Shown here piece by piece: positions 32,430-43,126 of a stretch of 64,000 nt of DNA. Where the stretch lies: contig JAECUM010011072.1 in NCBI GenBank assembly GCA_016617855.1, forward strand, positions 1 through 64,000, in the 5' to 3' direction. The notes under the pieces are model-generated. The model did no database searches and was not told where the DNA came from. It was given only the letters and a program-made list of their open reading frames with translations. Within the stretch, counting starts at the first letter, position 1, and every line of letters starts with the position of its first letter. This DNA comes from Megalonaias nervosa. Its lineage: Eukaryota; Mollusca; Bivalvia; Unionida; Unionidae. A program made the translations under genes and the position numbers.

Positions 32430-32765
32430 GCAATGATGAATGGTTATCATTCCACGGGGAATACTTTCATTTGCCACTATTTGCCTTTCCATAGAGTCTT
32501 TCTGTGGGGCCTTTCTTATAGCCGATGGGCACCCCATGAAGTTTTTTCTTTCTGGCGACATTCTTTCTGAATGTCCTTATGTTGGGTACCCTTCAGTGAG
32601 AGTGAGAGCTACATCACGCTACTGTTTATTTTTGAGGCTCCAGTTTCATGAACAGCCCCCGAATCAACCCCACGGGTGAGTGAAAAACAGCACTCACCAC
32701 GTGTTTGACGTGGTGAGGATGTGTACATGAAATCCCTTGGGGCTTGAAGCCCCCACTATATCATT
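32430..32765. other. GC-richer insert ending in a row of hairpins
   Basis: Composition differs from the surrounding AT-rich satellite. Near 32,673-32,750 three hairpins follow each other: GTGAGTG/CACTCAC, CACGTG/CGTGGTG and GGGGCTTGAAGCCCC. No open frame of substance. Could be an inserted element or a structured RNA region; not identified. Confidence 0.4.
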
Positions 32766-32794
32766 AAAAATTGGCAATATCACCCACCGTCGAC

Positions 32795-32866
32795 AATGTG
32801 TCATTCACGGGAATGGAACCCCAGGCCTCAGTATGAGAATCCACCGTTCTAACACTGCGCCACGGA
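32795..32866 (-). repeat. tRNA-like sequence (possible SINE head)
   Basis: On the minus strand a 72-bp stretch has an A-box-like TGGCGCAGTGTTAGAACGG and a B-box-like GGGTTCCATTCCC with tRNA spacing, and a CTCATA loop that would place a CAT anticodon. The acceptor and anticodon stems pair poorly, so it is a tRNA-derived repeat or tRNA pseudogene rather than a working tRNA. Confidence 0.45.
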
Positions 32867-32919
32867 CTTATTCCTAAAGTTATATGTTTCAGAAATTATT
32901 ATGAGGTTACCTATGCTGG

Positions 32920-33445
32920 ATAAACAGGCAACCTACACGCGATCAGTATACTGAATAAATCACAACTATTCTAAAGTACAGCGTAGATTTATTTCAATCT
33001 CCCCCAAAAATGCTGTATAAACTAACTGCATTTAATAATCGCACATATATTTCTGCAGGATGTCTCATCCGGGAGTTAAAGTACATGTAGGTCTGTATAC
33101 AGCTATCTTACCTGGAAGATCTGAAAAACACTTACCTGGACTGCACTCGCGTGACTTATACTGAAGTATCCTATATGCTTGATAAACAGGCGGCAGCCTG
33201 CAAGTGATTAGTATACTTAATAAATCATAATTGTTGTATAATTGCGTTAACTGCAGTGTGTGGATTTATTTCAATTTCGAAATACTGTATAAAATATACT
33301 GTATAAAATATCTGCATTTCATAATCGTACATACATTTTCTGCAGGACGCCATTCGCGACGTTAAAGTACATGTAGGTCTATTATATACTCCTGTACAAC
33401 TATCCTACCTGTGTCTTTCCTGTAAGAGCTAAAAATAACTTACCT
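32920..33445. repeat. Tandem duplication, about 230-260 bp unit
   Basis: Two diverged copies, about 32,920-33,145 and 33,175-33,445. Each has GATAAACAGGC, ATCAGTATACT-AATAAATCA, GGATTTATTTCAAT, TTCTGCAGGA and TTAAAGTACATGTAGGTCT in the same order. No coding capacity. Confidence 0.75.
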
Positions 33446-33634
33446 GAATTTGCAGTGTGGAGAAAAGTAAAAAGAAATAATAGCGGCAGTCATATAATAT
33501 TACGCACTTGCAAGCGGGGCAACTGTTTAATTACTCTACCGTAGAAATCGTTTGCTTGAAACGTTATCTCCCATCATCATCTAATCCAATGGAGAGATAG
33601 TGAAATGTTGCTTTTTCGTTATTTTTTTAATACG

Positions 33635-34081
33635 CCGATTTGTATATTTTATCTGCGACACGTTGTACTGAAGGCATGCAAATATTAAAATCTTTTCCAG
33701 CATCATTCATTCATTGAAAAATTATTTCTTCGCCACTTTCCACGTTCACTGAATTAACAACCCTTGCTCGTTTATCGTGCATACCAGTACAACCAAACTT
33801 GCAATTTTGACTCTGTGTAACAGTTCGTAAATTTCCCAAAGAATTATCAATTTTACTGCCGTTGATGTGATCGATCACAAGTCCTTCTTTGATCAATAAA
33901 TGAAAACATTCGAAGATAAATTTATGAGATCAAGATCTTTCTTTCCAACGCTAAATCTGAGATAACTGTTATTATCAACAACACCAACTGATTTTTTTAA
34001 TCGACAGTTTCTGATGATACCATCACGAGATGTTTCATGATTCTTGATGGTGGGATGCTTTACAAATTCATCTTGTTGCAT
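33635..34081 (-). pseudogene. NUMOD4/HNH endonuclease (B)
   Basis: MQQDEFVKHPTIKNHETSRD, then after a stop near 33,900 the HNH core LVIDHINGSKIDNSLGNLRT (about 33,826-33,885) and SVNVESGEEIIFQ. Shorter than the A/C enzyme but the same fold class. The frame also has a stop at 33,711. Independent presence in a second Polinton lineage shows these endonucleases are frequent passengers. Confidence 0.7.
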
Positions 34082-34102
34082 TTATATAATAATATTATTT
34101 GT

Positions 34103-34345
34103 CTAAATTATTATTTTATTCTTCAGGTGAAAATTTGGCGAGATAGTCTTCGACGTTTTATATGGGCGGTCCGACGCTATCGGAATTATTTTTGTATCAT
34201 AATATCGTTTCAGCTCTCTGCATGTTTTACCACCACATTGCACACACAGTTGCGTTTCTCCTCTGACACCAACACCACATTTCAAACATGGTTTGGTCCT
34301 AGATTTTTCCTACGAACACTTTGCGTGTGACATCCACAGAATTCA
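34103..34345 (-). pseudogene. Zinc-ribbon-like small protein (B)
   Basis: KPCLKCGVGVRGETQLCVQCGGK (CxxC, 10 residues, CxxC) followed by a basic tail with KRYYDTKIIPI. An upstream stop near 34,307 separates a Cys/His segment. Possibly a transcription-factor-like or DNA-binding zinc ribbon; identity unknown. Confidence 0.4.
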
Positions 34346-34474
34346 TTTACGCAAGCCCTGTTATATAATTAAACTTTAATTTAAATATATATTTGCCTTA
34401 ATTATGATATGGAGGAATTTACGAGATTATCTGTAATTTAGCCCTTTAAAGCCAGATTCGATCTCGACAGAACA

Positions 34475-34990
34475 ACCCATCAATTACAAATGCGAGCTTT
34501 GGTTGATTTAACGAATGAGACTCTAATCAATCGCAGCAGTGAAGCCAAGGGAGAATTTCACGATGATGGTGCAGTTCATGTGTGATCAACATTCAAAATT
34601 CAAAATTGTACGCGACACCAAAGACGACGCTGGTGGCGTTGTCGATGCTATAATGAATAATAAACGAGCAGCAGCAATTATTAATTATCTCGACATTGCA
34701 CGAAAATATATTTTTAGAATACAATTTATCGTAGCAGTGATACCGCTGCGACCGTCGACGACACATGGATTATCCGTGTCAAACGTGATCCTGTTCGCCT
34801 GACTTCTCGTCAGGGCCACACTGGAAATATTGTCATGTTAAATAAAAATTCAAAACCAGGATGACTAACTGGAATTCATAGACATTATTATGAACCAGCA
34901 TATCCTGTAACGGCAGTTGTTTATGCGGATGATAAACCTAATGTCGATAACCTTCCACCGATGAAAATTTCTCGTGGTGTCTTTGTCACT
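34475..34990 (+). pseudogene. Orphan protein fragment (B)
   Basis: Three frames are needed: LQMRALVDLTNETLINRSSE, DAGGVVDAIMNNKRAAAIIN, TWIIRVKRDPVRLTSRQGH and PAYPVTAVVYADDKP. Looks like a genuine protein of about 170 residues broken by at least three mutations. No family recognised. Confidence 0.35.
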
Positions 34991-34994
34991 TAAA

Positions 34995-36330
34995 TTATGT
35001 TGCTGAGAGAGTTACAGAACATTTCACAAACGCGAAACGAGGAAACGGTTCAACGGATATAAGGCGTAAAAAATAAATGAGTGGACAGAAACAGTGAAAG
35101 ATACTGGAGCGTCTATCAAAGATGTTGCTGAACTGAAAAAAATATTAACATTTCCGATAAGAGTGAAGACATTAACCGGAGAGATTCATACGAATCGAAA
35201 TATAAAAAAAATGGAGCTTCGATAGAGATCATTGATCATAATGCACACACGTGGACATCGGACATAACAATATTTCCACAAAATCGAACTGTTAAATTTT
35301 ATCGCGGTGATATGTATGATTTTATCAGGAATATCAGAAAAAATGACCCTGTATCTGTGTGGTTGTTTCAGAGTTCAGAATCTGTGAACTATGATCAATT
35401 TATACGGCTAAATGGAGATATTTATCTTACAGAATCTTTCCACGACAAAATTAAAAATCTTGCGTTGAAATACACGAACACCGATGAAATCGGCGCTGAT
35501 GGCAGTGATGAAATCACTGTCGAACGATTACTGAGTAATTGTTTTAACGTTCCGACAGTCGCTGCACATGCTGCTCAGAAGAAAAATTCATGGAAACCAA
35601 CACGATTAAAATTTCTTGAAGATATCCAACGCAGTTGTATCGAAAACGGACATGGCCGATTTTGGAATACTAAATACGATTATAAAGATGTTATATCGGT
35701 TGATATGGTTGCATGTTATCCTGTAAGTTTTCTTGGATACAGAGAATGTTCTGAGCATTTCAAAAGATTTGGACATCCAACACACGAGATGACCAGAGTT
35801 GCGATAAATGGACCCTTACCAGATTTTGACATGACCGGATTTGTCTGTATTGAATCATTCGAGTTAGGATGGAATCTCCATCCTGTTGTTTAAGTTTCTT
35901 TTGGGAGACATTCTTCAGAAAAATGTTGGGCTCCAACAGTTTTAGTTAGTTATATGCTTGATACGGGAATTTTGGTGTTATCGACATTCAGTGAAGCAAT
36001 TATATCATATCGTCCGCAGAAAAAAGTTTGGTTACCACAGCAGAAGAAAAACTCTGATGATGAAAATCCTGACATAACTGATTTTCAGAATAAACTTGCA
36101 AAAGATCTCGGCAGAAAAATAATTGGTAAATATACGCATGGAGGATGATGTGATCACAACCGACTTTGTTGAAGTGTTGGGCGTCTAGGCTCGTACAAAA
36201 GTATCAAGAAAAACAAGTGAAAAATATGAAGAAGGACTTACGGTTGATGAATCTAATCCAAAATTAATCCCAGAATTAATAAATATAAGTCCTGGCAAAA
36301 ATAAAATACTAAATGAATCGCAGTTCGAAT
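34995..36330 (+). pseudogene. polB: Family B DNA polymerase, N-terminal and palm part (B)
   Basis: Broken at the start (35,000-35,290), then open 35,312-35,893 and again 35,954-36,148. Motif A is visible: DVISVDMVACYPVSF (about 35,690-35,735), followed by GHPTHEMTRVAINGPLP and a YRPQKKVWLPQ / IIGKYTHGG region. This polymerase belongs to a family in which the palm is fused to an SF1 helicase and a C-terminal HNH-type zinc domain; both are found after the retrotransposon (40,373-40,920). It is clearly distinct from the A/C polymerase. Motifs B and C and the helicase N-terminal half are missing, deleted or lost when the retrotransposon inserted. Confidence 0.65.
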
Positions 36331-36695
36331 CCCGATGAAGTTCAAAGATGGAAGGCGATGACGTCTTCTATAATCTGCTTTGTGTTGATGTGTCAACAGT
36401 TCCTTGTTGTATCACCAAGAATAATAATCCGGCTTTAGAATTCCAAATAATGTCCAGTAAATGTCTTTGTCCAAGAAGTCGAACGAGCACTAGTATTTTC
36501 CATGGAAAATAAATTAATTCCAAAAATTGAAAAATTCAAATCAAACTGACAACAACAAAAATACCTTTCAGCTCAAAAGGTATAAATTTACGACTAACTA
36601 AAAACTTTTGTGAAACTGAGTTTCAACCCTAACTGCAACGCAAAACAAAGTCCCGGATGAGGGTCAAACCTCCGGAAAACCCTAATTGATACATG
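36330..36695. other. Unassigned sequence before retrotransposon
   Basis: No clear frame; may be decayed polymerase or part of the LTR. The exact left edge of the retrotransposon is uncertain. Confidence 0.3.
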
Positions 36696-36993
36696 TTATT
36701 TCACATGTAGGCCTCATATGACCTTGACTGAAATCAGTGATTCCTTCACTGGGAATGAATATAATTTTTTTTTTTAGATGGTTGTTTACCAGAAATTGAA
36801 TCTAGGTCACCAAAAGATCTAATTTTTCAAGCTACTGCTTGTTAATCAGGCTAAAAAGAACTGAACTGAATTTTCCGGAAAAATGTCAAATCCAGTGAAT
36901 AAAAGTATCATTATGATAAAATGTAATGAAACAAAATAAAAATAAATAAATTTAAAACTAACAAACAAACAATTTAATTACATATACGTAACA
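36695..36993 (-). repeat. Putative 3' LTR with polypurine tract
   Basis: A polypurine tract (minus-strand ATGGGGGAAG, 36,994-37,003) is followed directly by TGTTACGTATATG, a standard LTR start. An end near 36,695 (inverse of TGTTATTTCACATG) would give an LTR of about 299 bp with similar termini. The far end is uncertain because the 5' LTR is missing. Confidence 0.4.
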
Positions 36994-37119
36994 CTTCCCC
37001 CATAAAGAAAAAGAAAGATTTATATAATAAAGCTTTCGTTTTGCCATATGTTCAGTATATGAAGTGAAAAAAAATACATAAGAAGAACTCGTAAGAATTA
37101 TACAAAGTGTACATGAAAT

Positions 37120-37570
37120 AACATAAGGTGCATCTGCTATTAAACTGTCTTTTCCGTTGATGTGTATCAGTTCAATATTATATTCCTCTACCAACAAACT
37201 CCACCTTAATAATCTTTGAGTTTTGTTTTTCATCTTGTCGATGAAAGTATGGAGTTGTGATCACTAAACAAAACAATCGGAGAAGGAGCTGAACTAATGT
37301 AAACTTCAAAAAGCTGTAATGCTAATGTCAAAGCCAAACATTCCTTCTCGATTGCTGAATAATTTCTTTGGTGCTTATTTAATTTCTTAGAAAAATAGCA
37401 CACTGGATGATCAACACCATTTCTATCTTCATGAATCAATACTGCTCCATCCCAAACATCACTTGCATCAAGAGTTAGTTTAAATGACTGACTGAAATTT
37501 GGAGCTATAAGAACTGGTGCACTCTTAAGTATGGCCTTTAATCTATCAAAAGCCTCCTGACATTTTTCAG
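37120..37570 (-). pseudogene. Retrotransposon RNase H
   Basis: LTLDASDVWDGAVLIHEDRN (first catalytic Asp), CYFSKKLNKHQRNYSAIEKE (catalytic Glu), LFSDHNS (Asp) and the final NIELIHINGKDSLIADA, all in order. A frameshift near 37,230 splits the domain. Confidence 0.75.
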
Positions 37571-37571
37571 G

Positions 37572-38300
37572 TCAAGGAAACTTATTTTTCTTGCTCAATA
37601 AATTTGTGAGGGGTTCAGTAATATTAGAAAAATTGGAACAAAATTTTCTATAGCATCCAGCCATACCTACAAATCGCATCAGTTGTTTTTTACTAACAGG
37701 CACAGGAAATTCAGAGATAGCCTTGACCTTAGCATCTATTGATTTAACTTGTCCATTTCCCACAATATGTCCTAGAAATCTTACACAAGCACTGCAGAAC
37801 TCACTTTTGCATAAATTAATTGTCACACTTGCATCACTTAGTCTGTCAAAGAATTTCTGAATTGTTGCTAGATGTTCTTTCCAGGTGTCGTTGTAGATGA
37901 TGATATCATCGATGTAAGCATCACAATTATCTAGACCAGAGGTAATCATATTCATTAAAAGTTGAAAAGTACTTGGTGAACCCTTCATCCGAAACGGCAT
38001 CACATTTTATTGATAGAGTCCATCTGGAGTCACAAATGCGGAAATTTCCCTTGCCCTTTCCGTTAGTGGAAATTGCCAAAATCCTTTCAGAAGGTCAAAT
38101 TTGGTGGTTTACTTAGCATTTCCAATTTTATCAATGCAGTCATCGATTCTTGGCAATGGAAATGAATCTGTTTTTCTCACACTGTTCACCTTCCTATTAT
38201 CCGTGCACATAAAGAAAGTTTTATCTCGTTTATGAACAAGTTCTCCAGCAAATACTGAATTTCTTTTCTCAAGTATTCCTTTGTTGAGGGTTCATCCTGT
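37572..38300 (-). pseudogene. Retrotransposon reverse transcriptase
   Basis: MCTDNRKVNS, SFPLPRIDDCIDKIGNAK, FDLLKGFWQ, ISAFVTPDGLYQ, MPFRMKGSPSTFQLLMN and the catalytic YIDDIIIY (about 37,895-37,920). Two stops (about 38,109 and 38,008). Ty3/gypsy type. Confidence 0.8.
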
Positions 38301-38608
38301 ATGGGTGTTGTTTCACAAGTTTGGAATTTACAATTTGAACGTCATGAAAAATTTTGTTTGTTCTAGTAGGAACATCTGGAAATAATTGCTCATATTCAAA
38401 TAATAACTGTTTAAGTTCATTCCTTTCTTGTTATTGCAAATGTAAACTTTTGTGGTCCAGATCATTCATAATTTCCGAATTCCGAAGATTTGTCACTCCA
38501 GAATTAATAGAGTCGATTGAATTAGTTCACTTATATCCTCAGCGAGTGTGATAGGTACAACTAAATTGATTACATGATTTAGCTGGCTATCTCTCTGGAT
38601 ATACTCCT

Positions 38609-39640
38609 CTAACATGTTAATGTGGCAAAGTTGCCTTTTTTTTGCCTCCCAGGAGTATCTATGACGTAGTTTAAATCATTTACTTTCTTTTCAACTGTGT
38701 GGGGACCATAATACTTGGCCTGAAGAGGATTTTGTGGATTGGGCAAGAGAGCCAGAAATCTATCATCAGGCTGAAAACTAATTTCCTTTGAGTTTTTATC
38801 ATACCTTAATTTCATTTTTAAGTGAGTAGAGTGCAGATTCGCTCTTGCAACCTCACAAACCTTTGAGAACTTATGCTTGAAATTCGAAACATGATCAAGG
38901 AAATAAAGTTCAGTATCTTCATTAGAAAGAAGTTTCTTTTTCAACAACTTCAATGGTCCACGCACAGTGTGTCCAAAAACTTGTTCAAAGGGACTGAATC
39001 CTAAATATTCTTGAACTGACTCCCTAACAGCAAACAAAAGTAAATGAATGCTTTCATCACAATCTTTCCCCGTAGCGAAAGAAAATTTTCGAATCATATT
39101 TTTCAAAGTCTGATGAAATCTTTCTAAAGCCCCATGGCTCACAGGGTGATAGGCAGAAGATTTAAAGTTTTGAATGCCTAATTCGAGCATAACGTTCTGA
39201 AAAATTCCAGATATAAAATTTGACCCTTGATCCGATTGGACAGATTTGGGAAGGCCAAATTGAGTAAAAAACTTTATCAAAGCTTTTACTATTGCTTTAG
39301 TTTTTATATTCCTCAAGGGAATTTCTTCTGAGAATCTTGTTGACGCACACGTAATGGTCAACAAATATTGGTTGCCTGACTTGATCTTAGGTAACGGACC
39401 AACACAGTCTACCATAATTCTGTTAAATGGTTCGTCAAATGAAGGAATGGGTTGCAGATGAGCCTTAGGTATCTTCTGATTGGGTTTTCCTACCATTTGA
39501 CAAGTATGACAAGATCTGCAGTATTTGCAAACATCACTTTTGATTTTTGTCTAATAATAGTGAGCCAAGATCCTGTGATAAGTCTTATTAATCCCAAAAT
39601 GACCAGCCAGAGGAGTTTAATAGGCCAAACTAAGTATTTC
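38609..39640 (-). pseudogene. Retrotransposon integrase
   Basis: Zn-binding region remnants (CKYCRSCHTCQM-like, about 39,490-39,530), core RIMVDCVGPLPK (first Asp), SVQSDQGSNFISG (second Asp) and SHGALERFHQTLK (Glu), open for 295 codons from 39,496. C-terminal LRYDKNSKEISFQPDDRFL then the GPY-like PLQAKYYGPHTVEKKV. Lies 5' of the RT. Confidence 0.85.
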
Positions 39641-40372
39641 CTGTCTGTAAGATTTTGGAATTATAATCTGATAGTTCACTGACCACTTGTCACCAGCAGG
39701 TACCTCGGAAAGTCTCCATTTTCTCATAAGAATTCCATTTTTAATGAAATAACAGACAGGTACTTCAGTAGCTTCAGTATCACTAATGGCCCTCTGAAAC
39801 AAGCAGGAGATCTCACGATCTTTTTCCTGTTCGATGACAATTGATTGTCGTTTGTCACCCTGATCAGAGAACAGGGAACGAGTAGTAAAAAGAAGATCAT
39901 TGTGATCAAAACCTTTTGATTGATCCAAATAAGGAGTGAAGGTGACCTCATCAAAATGCCTGACCAATACATGTGTCAGCTAAAGGAAGACTTTCCTTAC
40001 CAAAATCATTCTCAAGAGATTTCTTTGCCATAGCTCTTGTAACTGCACAAGCTGGGTATAAATCAGGGAATTCTTTTTCAATAGGATCAAATTTCTGATC
40101 CAAAGAAGGCTTGAAAGTTGCAAGTGGATTAACCACAATCTTGTCTCCAGCTAGGTCGTTGCCTAGTAACAAATGAATGCCCTCAACGGGTAAAGAAGAT
40201 ACAATACCGACTGTCACACGTACCTGAAACTAAGTCTGATGAGAAATTTACACAATGGAGAGGAACATTAACAAAGCCGCTCTCAACTCACTGAATAAGG
40301 ACACTCTCATTAGAAGAAGACTTCTCAGAAAAAGGCAAAGTACCTGATAATAAAAGATTCTGAGAAGCTAAG
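39640..40372 (-). pseudogene. Retrotransposon protease remnant and linker
   Basis: GTLPFSEKSSSNESVLIQ, VNVPLHCVNFSSDLVSG and VEGIHLLLGNDLAG are the C-terminal two thirds of a retropepsin, truncated immediately after the active-site loop. A linker leads into integrase. Confidence 0.65.
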
Positions 40373-40715
40373 ATTTATATTCCAGGACCGAATGAGAAGC
40401 AAAAACTCCTTCTTAATCATATTGTTGTTGTTGATGTGAATGCCGTTGAGAGCGCATTAACGATGGACAAATCTCCGTGGGCGCTAGGATACGCTATAAG
40501 GATTCACTCATCGCAGGGTTTAACTATTTTTGATACAAATATCTGGATTATCGATGATAGGATCGAATAGTCAAATTTAGTTTATCTAGCAGTGTCGAGA
40601 GTCAGAAAAATTTCTCAGTTACGAAGGGTTGTAATGGCTCGTATGATGTTCTATGAAATTATCACTAACGATACTGAAGTTGTCGAGAAGAAATTAGCTG
40701 TTTATCAGCAATCTT
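40373..40715 (+). pseudogene. SF1 helicase C-terminal part (B)
   Basis: YIPGPNEKQKLLLNHIVVVD, then WALGYAIRIHSSQGLTIFD and NLVYLAVSRVRKISQLRRV: motifs V and VI of UvrD/Pif1-like helicases. One stop at about 40,568. Follows the polymerase fragment in the same orientation with the retrotransposon between them, so it is the C-terminal part of one fused replication protein. Confidence 0.7.
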
Positions 40716-40734
40716 AAAAATATAAAGGTGATTT

Positions 40735-40920
40735 TTACCTGGATATTGAGTTTATTATGACACTGAAAAAACGACAGAATAATAATTGTGCGAGTTGTAA
40801 TACAGTAATGTTGTGGCAGTATTCGAATAATAATCCAAGACAATTCTCTTGGTCACACACGCGAGAATGTGATATTGACCTGTCTTGAGTGTAATCGACT
40901 CAGGGGTGCTAGTGCTCTGC
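40735..40920 (+). pseudogene. HNH-like zinc domain at end of polymerase-helicase (B)
   Basis: LKKRQNNNCASCNTVMLW, a PRQFSWSHTRE stretch and CLECNRLRGASALLLQK (after a frameshift). Two CxxC pairs around an R/H core match small HNH/Zn domains. It converges on the integrase end. Confidence 0.55.
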
Positions 40921-40922
40921 TT

Positions 40923-41834
40923 TTACAGAAGTGAAGGTGGTGGTAATCGTGTATCTTCAGGAATTACTTGTAATTGTTCACGTAGAAATCCACGCTGAGG
41001 AGCAGTTGAATCTAATCTGTAGATTGAAGGTCTACCCGTGGATCTAACCACGCTGAAAAGTTTACGTGTGGTCACGCTCCAAATAGGATCAGTTGCTCTT
41101 TTTTTACCCCCTTCAAGTTCACCAGGTTAATATAAATATCTTACAGTCACATTGCCCAGTACTGGTTGTTTTGAAGAAGAGTCACGTCGTTGTATTGATA
41201 TATGTTTTTTTTGTGATCGCATTCATGGTTTTCATAGAAGTCGCACGAGTAATTTCATTATTTAATGCAGGCATCACACTTAGTAGTCTTGCAACCCATT
41301 CACGAGATCTTTTATCCCCGGACTTAAGGTCAGTGGATATTTCCTTTGCAAACTGATATCCAAATAAACTCTCAGCAAGTGTTCGATCAAATCGTTCAAC
41401 GAATGCCTGATCGCGATGAATTGTGGTATGTCCTTGTCTGATTTTAACGTTACGTTTATTCATCAGAGATGATACTGCACCAAGAAATTCTTTGCCAGGA
41501 TCGATCTGTAGTAGCTGTGGCCATCGTAGGATTCTCGTTGATAAATTCGTTCAAACACAGATGCAACTTCAGTTGATGTTTGTGTTGATAGTAGTTCTGC
41601 TTCTTTACATCTACTTGCAACATCAACGACAGTTAACGCGTATTTGTATGTGCATGATTGACGTCTACCAATTTTAATAGTATCATGAGGTAAAAATAAA
41701 ATGTCTGCCTGATGAACTTCATTGGGAGTGCTGACATCAAAATGTGCACACTGAATTTGTTTAGGTGGTGGTAGATAAATTTTCCATATTGCCTGTCGTG
41801 CTAACCAATTTGCAACGACAGAACGTTGTGACAT
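40923..41834 (-). pseudogene. int: Retroviral-type integrase (B)
   Basis: N-terminal QRSVVANWLARQAIWKIYLP; first Asp VHQADILFLPHD (about 41,700), second Asp LQIDPGKEFLGA (about 41,490), Glu RDQAFVERFDRTLAESLFGY (about 41,370). C-terminal TVRYLYQPGE- and GFLREQLQVIPED-type sequence (about 41,130 and 40,960) in place of the chromodomain of A/C. Frameshifts near 41,465 and 41,180. A separate integrase lineage from A and C. Confidence 0.8.
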
Positions 41835-41928
41835 TTGATGCTAATGTTCTAATCGCTGCTGTACCCCTCCAGTATCCTCTTGGGCTATAATAAATCTATT
41901 CCATTATAATAGTTATCTATGATTAATT

Positions 41929-42345
41929 ACCAGCCCCAAGCACTAGTTTACCTTTCATCGCAGATTTTACTAGGAAGCTAGCAAGTTTTTCTCTGACAGA
42001 TTTATTTTTTTATGGAATTTAACGAATGAATCAAATTCACATCTGCAGTATGTCGTTGTTGTAAGTCTTTATTTTTATACGCAACATCATGAACGTTGCA
42101 TGCTTGATCAATCACATTTATTGGATACTCTCCTGGTCTTGGTTGGTCTCGCACGTCAAGTCGGATATCATGTAGGGTTTCAGGACCATAATAATTATAT
42201 CCAGGGAGATGTTTATCTCCAGCGTATTTAGCCCATGGAGTTCCTGGTAATTTTCCCAGTGAAGCAGCGATATCACGACCTGTCTTCGTACGAGACGAAA
42301 TAAATCTGTATTTGTTTGTACCACATTTTACATACTTGCCCGTGA
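41929..42345 (-). pseudogene. PLA2-like domain protein (B)
   Basis: LGKLPGTPWAKYAGDKHLPG, YYGPETLHDIRLDVRDQP and the PLA2 core VIDQACNVHDVAYKN (His-Asp, about 42,075-42,120). The second half needs one frame change near 42,010 and ends LVLGAGN. Like A and C it precedes the integrase on the same strand. Parvovirus-VP1-like PLA2 resemblance is by motif only. Confidence 0.65.
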
Positions 42346-42452
42346 GTGCACGCTATTTATTTATTGTTATTGTTGTTGTTAACCCACTGGTGGGGTGGAT
42401 GCGCTGCATCGAACAGAATAAAAATTCATATTATTTAATATATTTGTACAAC
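42346..42452. other. Divergent intergenic region of B
   Basis: AT-rich spacer between the PLA2 gene (leftward) and the ATPase (rightward), with a short GTT repeat. Presumably holds both promoters. Confidence 0.35.
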
Positions 42453-43121
42453 ATGGATGTCATTGACTTCTCAGCTACACGATAGCAAGAGCCAATCAAG
42501 CATCATGCAGTGCTACCAAATTCTATCAGAGCAATTATAATAGGTCCTTCTGGGTCTGGTAAGACGCAATTATTGCTTAATCTGATAATGAGATGGCTCA
42601 AGTGGGACAAGTTATATTTAGTGGCACCATCTGTAGATGATCAGTGATGCTACGATGTGCTTAAAGATTTTAATTAAGAAGCGAAGTTGTTGGATGAAGA
42701 TGAAGATAATAATGATATTATTGATTTTATCACTGATATTAATGAAGCCCCATCTGTGGATGATCTCGATTTACGTATTAATAATCTCGTAGTGTATGAT
42801 GATGTGATGCTGGACAATCAAATCCAGCTCGGATATTTTCTCGAGGCATACACAAAAACAGATGTTACATATGTTACTCAGCGAAATACACAATTACCTA
42901 AAGTTATCAGAGACAATTGTAATCTTTTATTTGTGTTTAATGGAGTGGATACACAAAATCTGCGAAACATTCATCAGACTTGTTGTTCAGGGGATAAGGA
43001 TGTGATTAAATTCAAAAACTTCTTTTCAAAAGCTCAAGCTACCCCACACGGATTTATCACAATAAATTTACATGATCCTCGGTCGAGGTATCGTGTAGGT
43101 CCCGATGAAATTTGTGATTGA
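42453..43121 (+). pseudogene. FtsK/HerA-type packaging ATPase (B)
   Basis: One continuous frame of 222 codons from MDVIDFSATR with only three nonsense codons (about 42,483, 42,645 and 42,675). Walker A IIIGPSGSGKTQLLLNLI (about 42,537-42,590), Walker B NNLVVYDDVM (about 42,780-42,810). Last gene before the right TIR. No frameshift, so it decayed more slowly than its neighbours. Confidence 0.82.
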
Positions 43122-43126
43122 GAAAC

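Larger units (their letters stand above)
36695..40372 (-). mobile_element. Gmr1-like Ty3/gypsy retrotransposon, 5' truncated
   Basis: Read on the minus strand the order is protease, integrase, reverse transcriptase, RNase H, then a polypurine tract and an LTR. The RT and protease are Ty3/gypsy in type but integrase precedes RT, as in Gmr1-class elements. Gag, the 5' LTR and the start of protease are absent: the sequence begins inside the protease just after the catalytic Asp-Thr-Gly position. It interrupts the polymerase-helicase gene of element B. Confidence 0.75.

Noticed and set aside
32795..32866. Functional tRNA gene
   Set aside because: A- and B-box motifs are present, but the acceptor and anticodon stems do not pair well; annotated as a tRNA-like repeat.
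38354..38551. 65-codon plus-strand Ser/Cys-rich frame
   Set aside because: Antisense to the region between retrotransposon integrase and RT.
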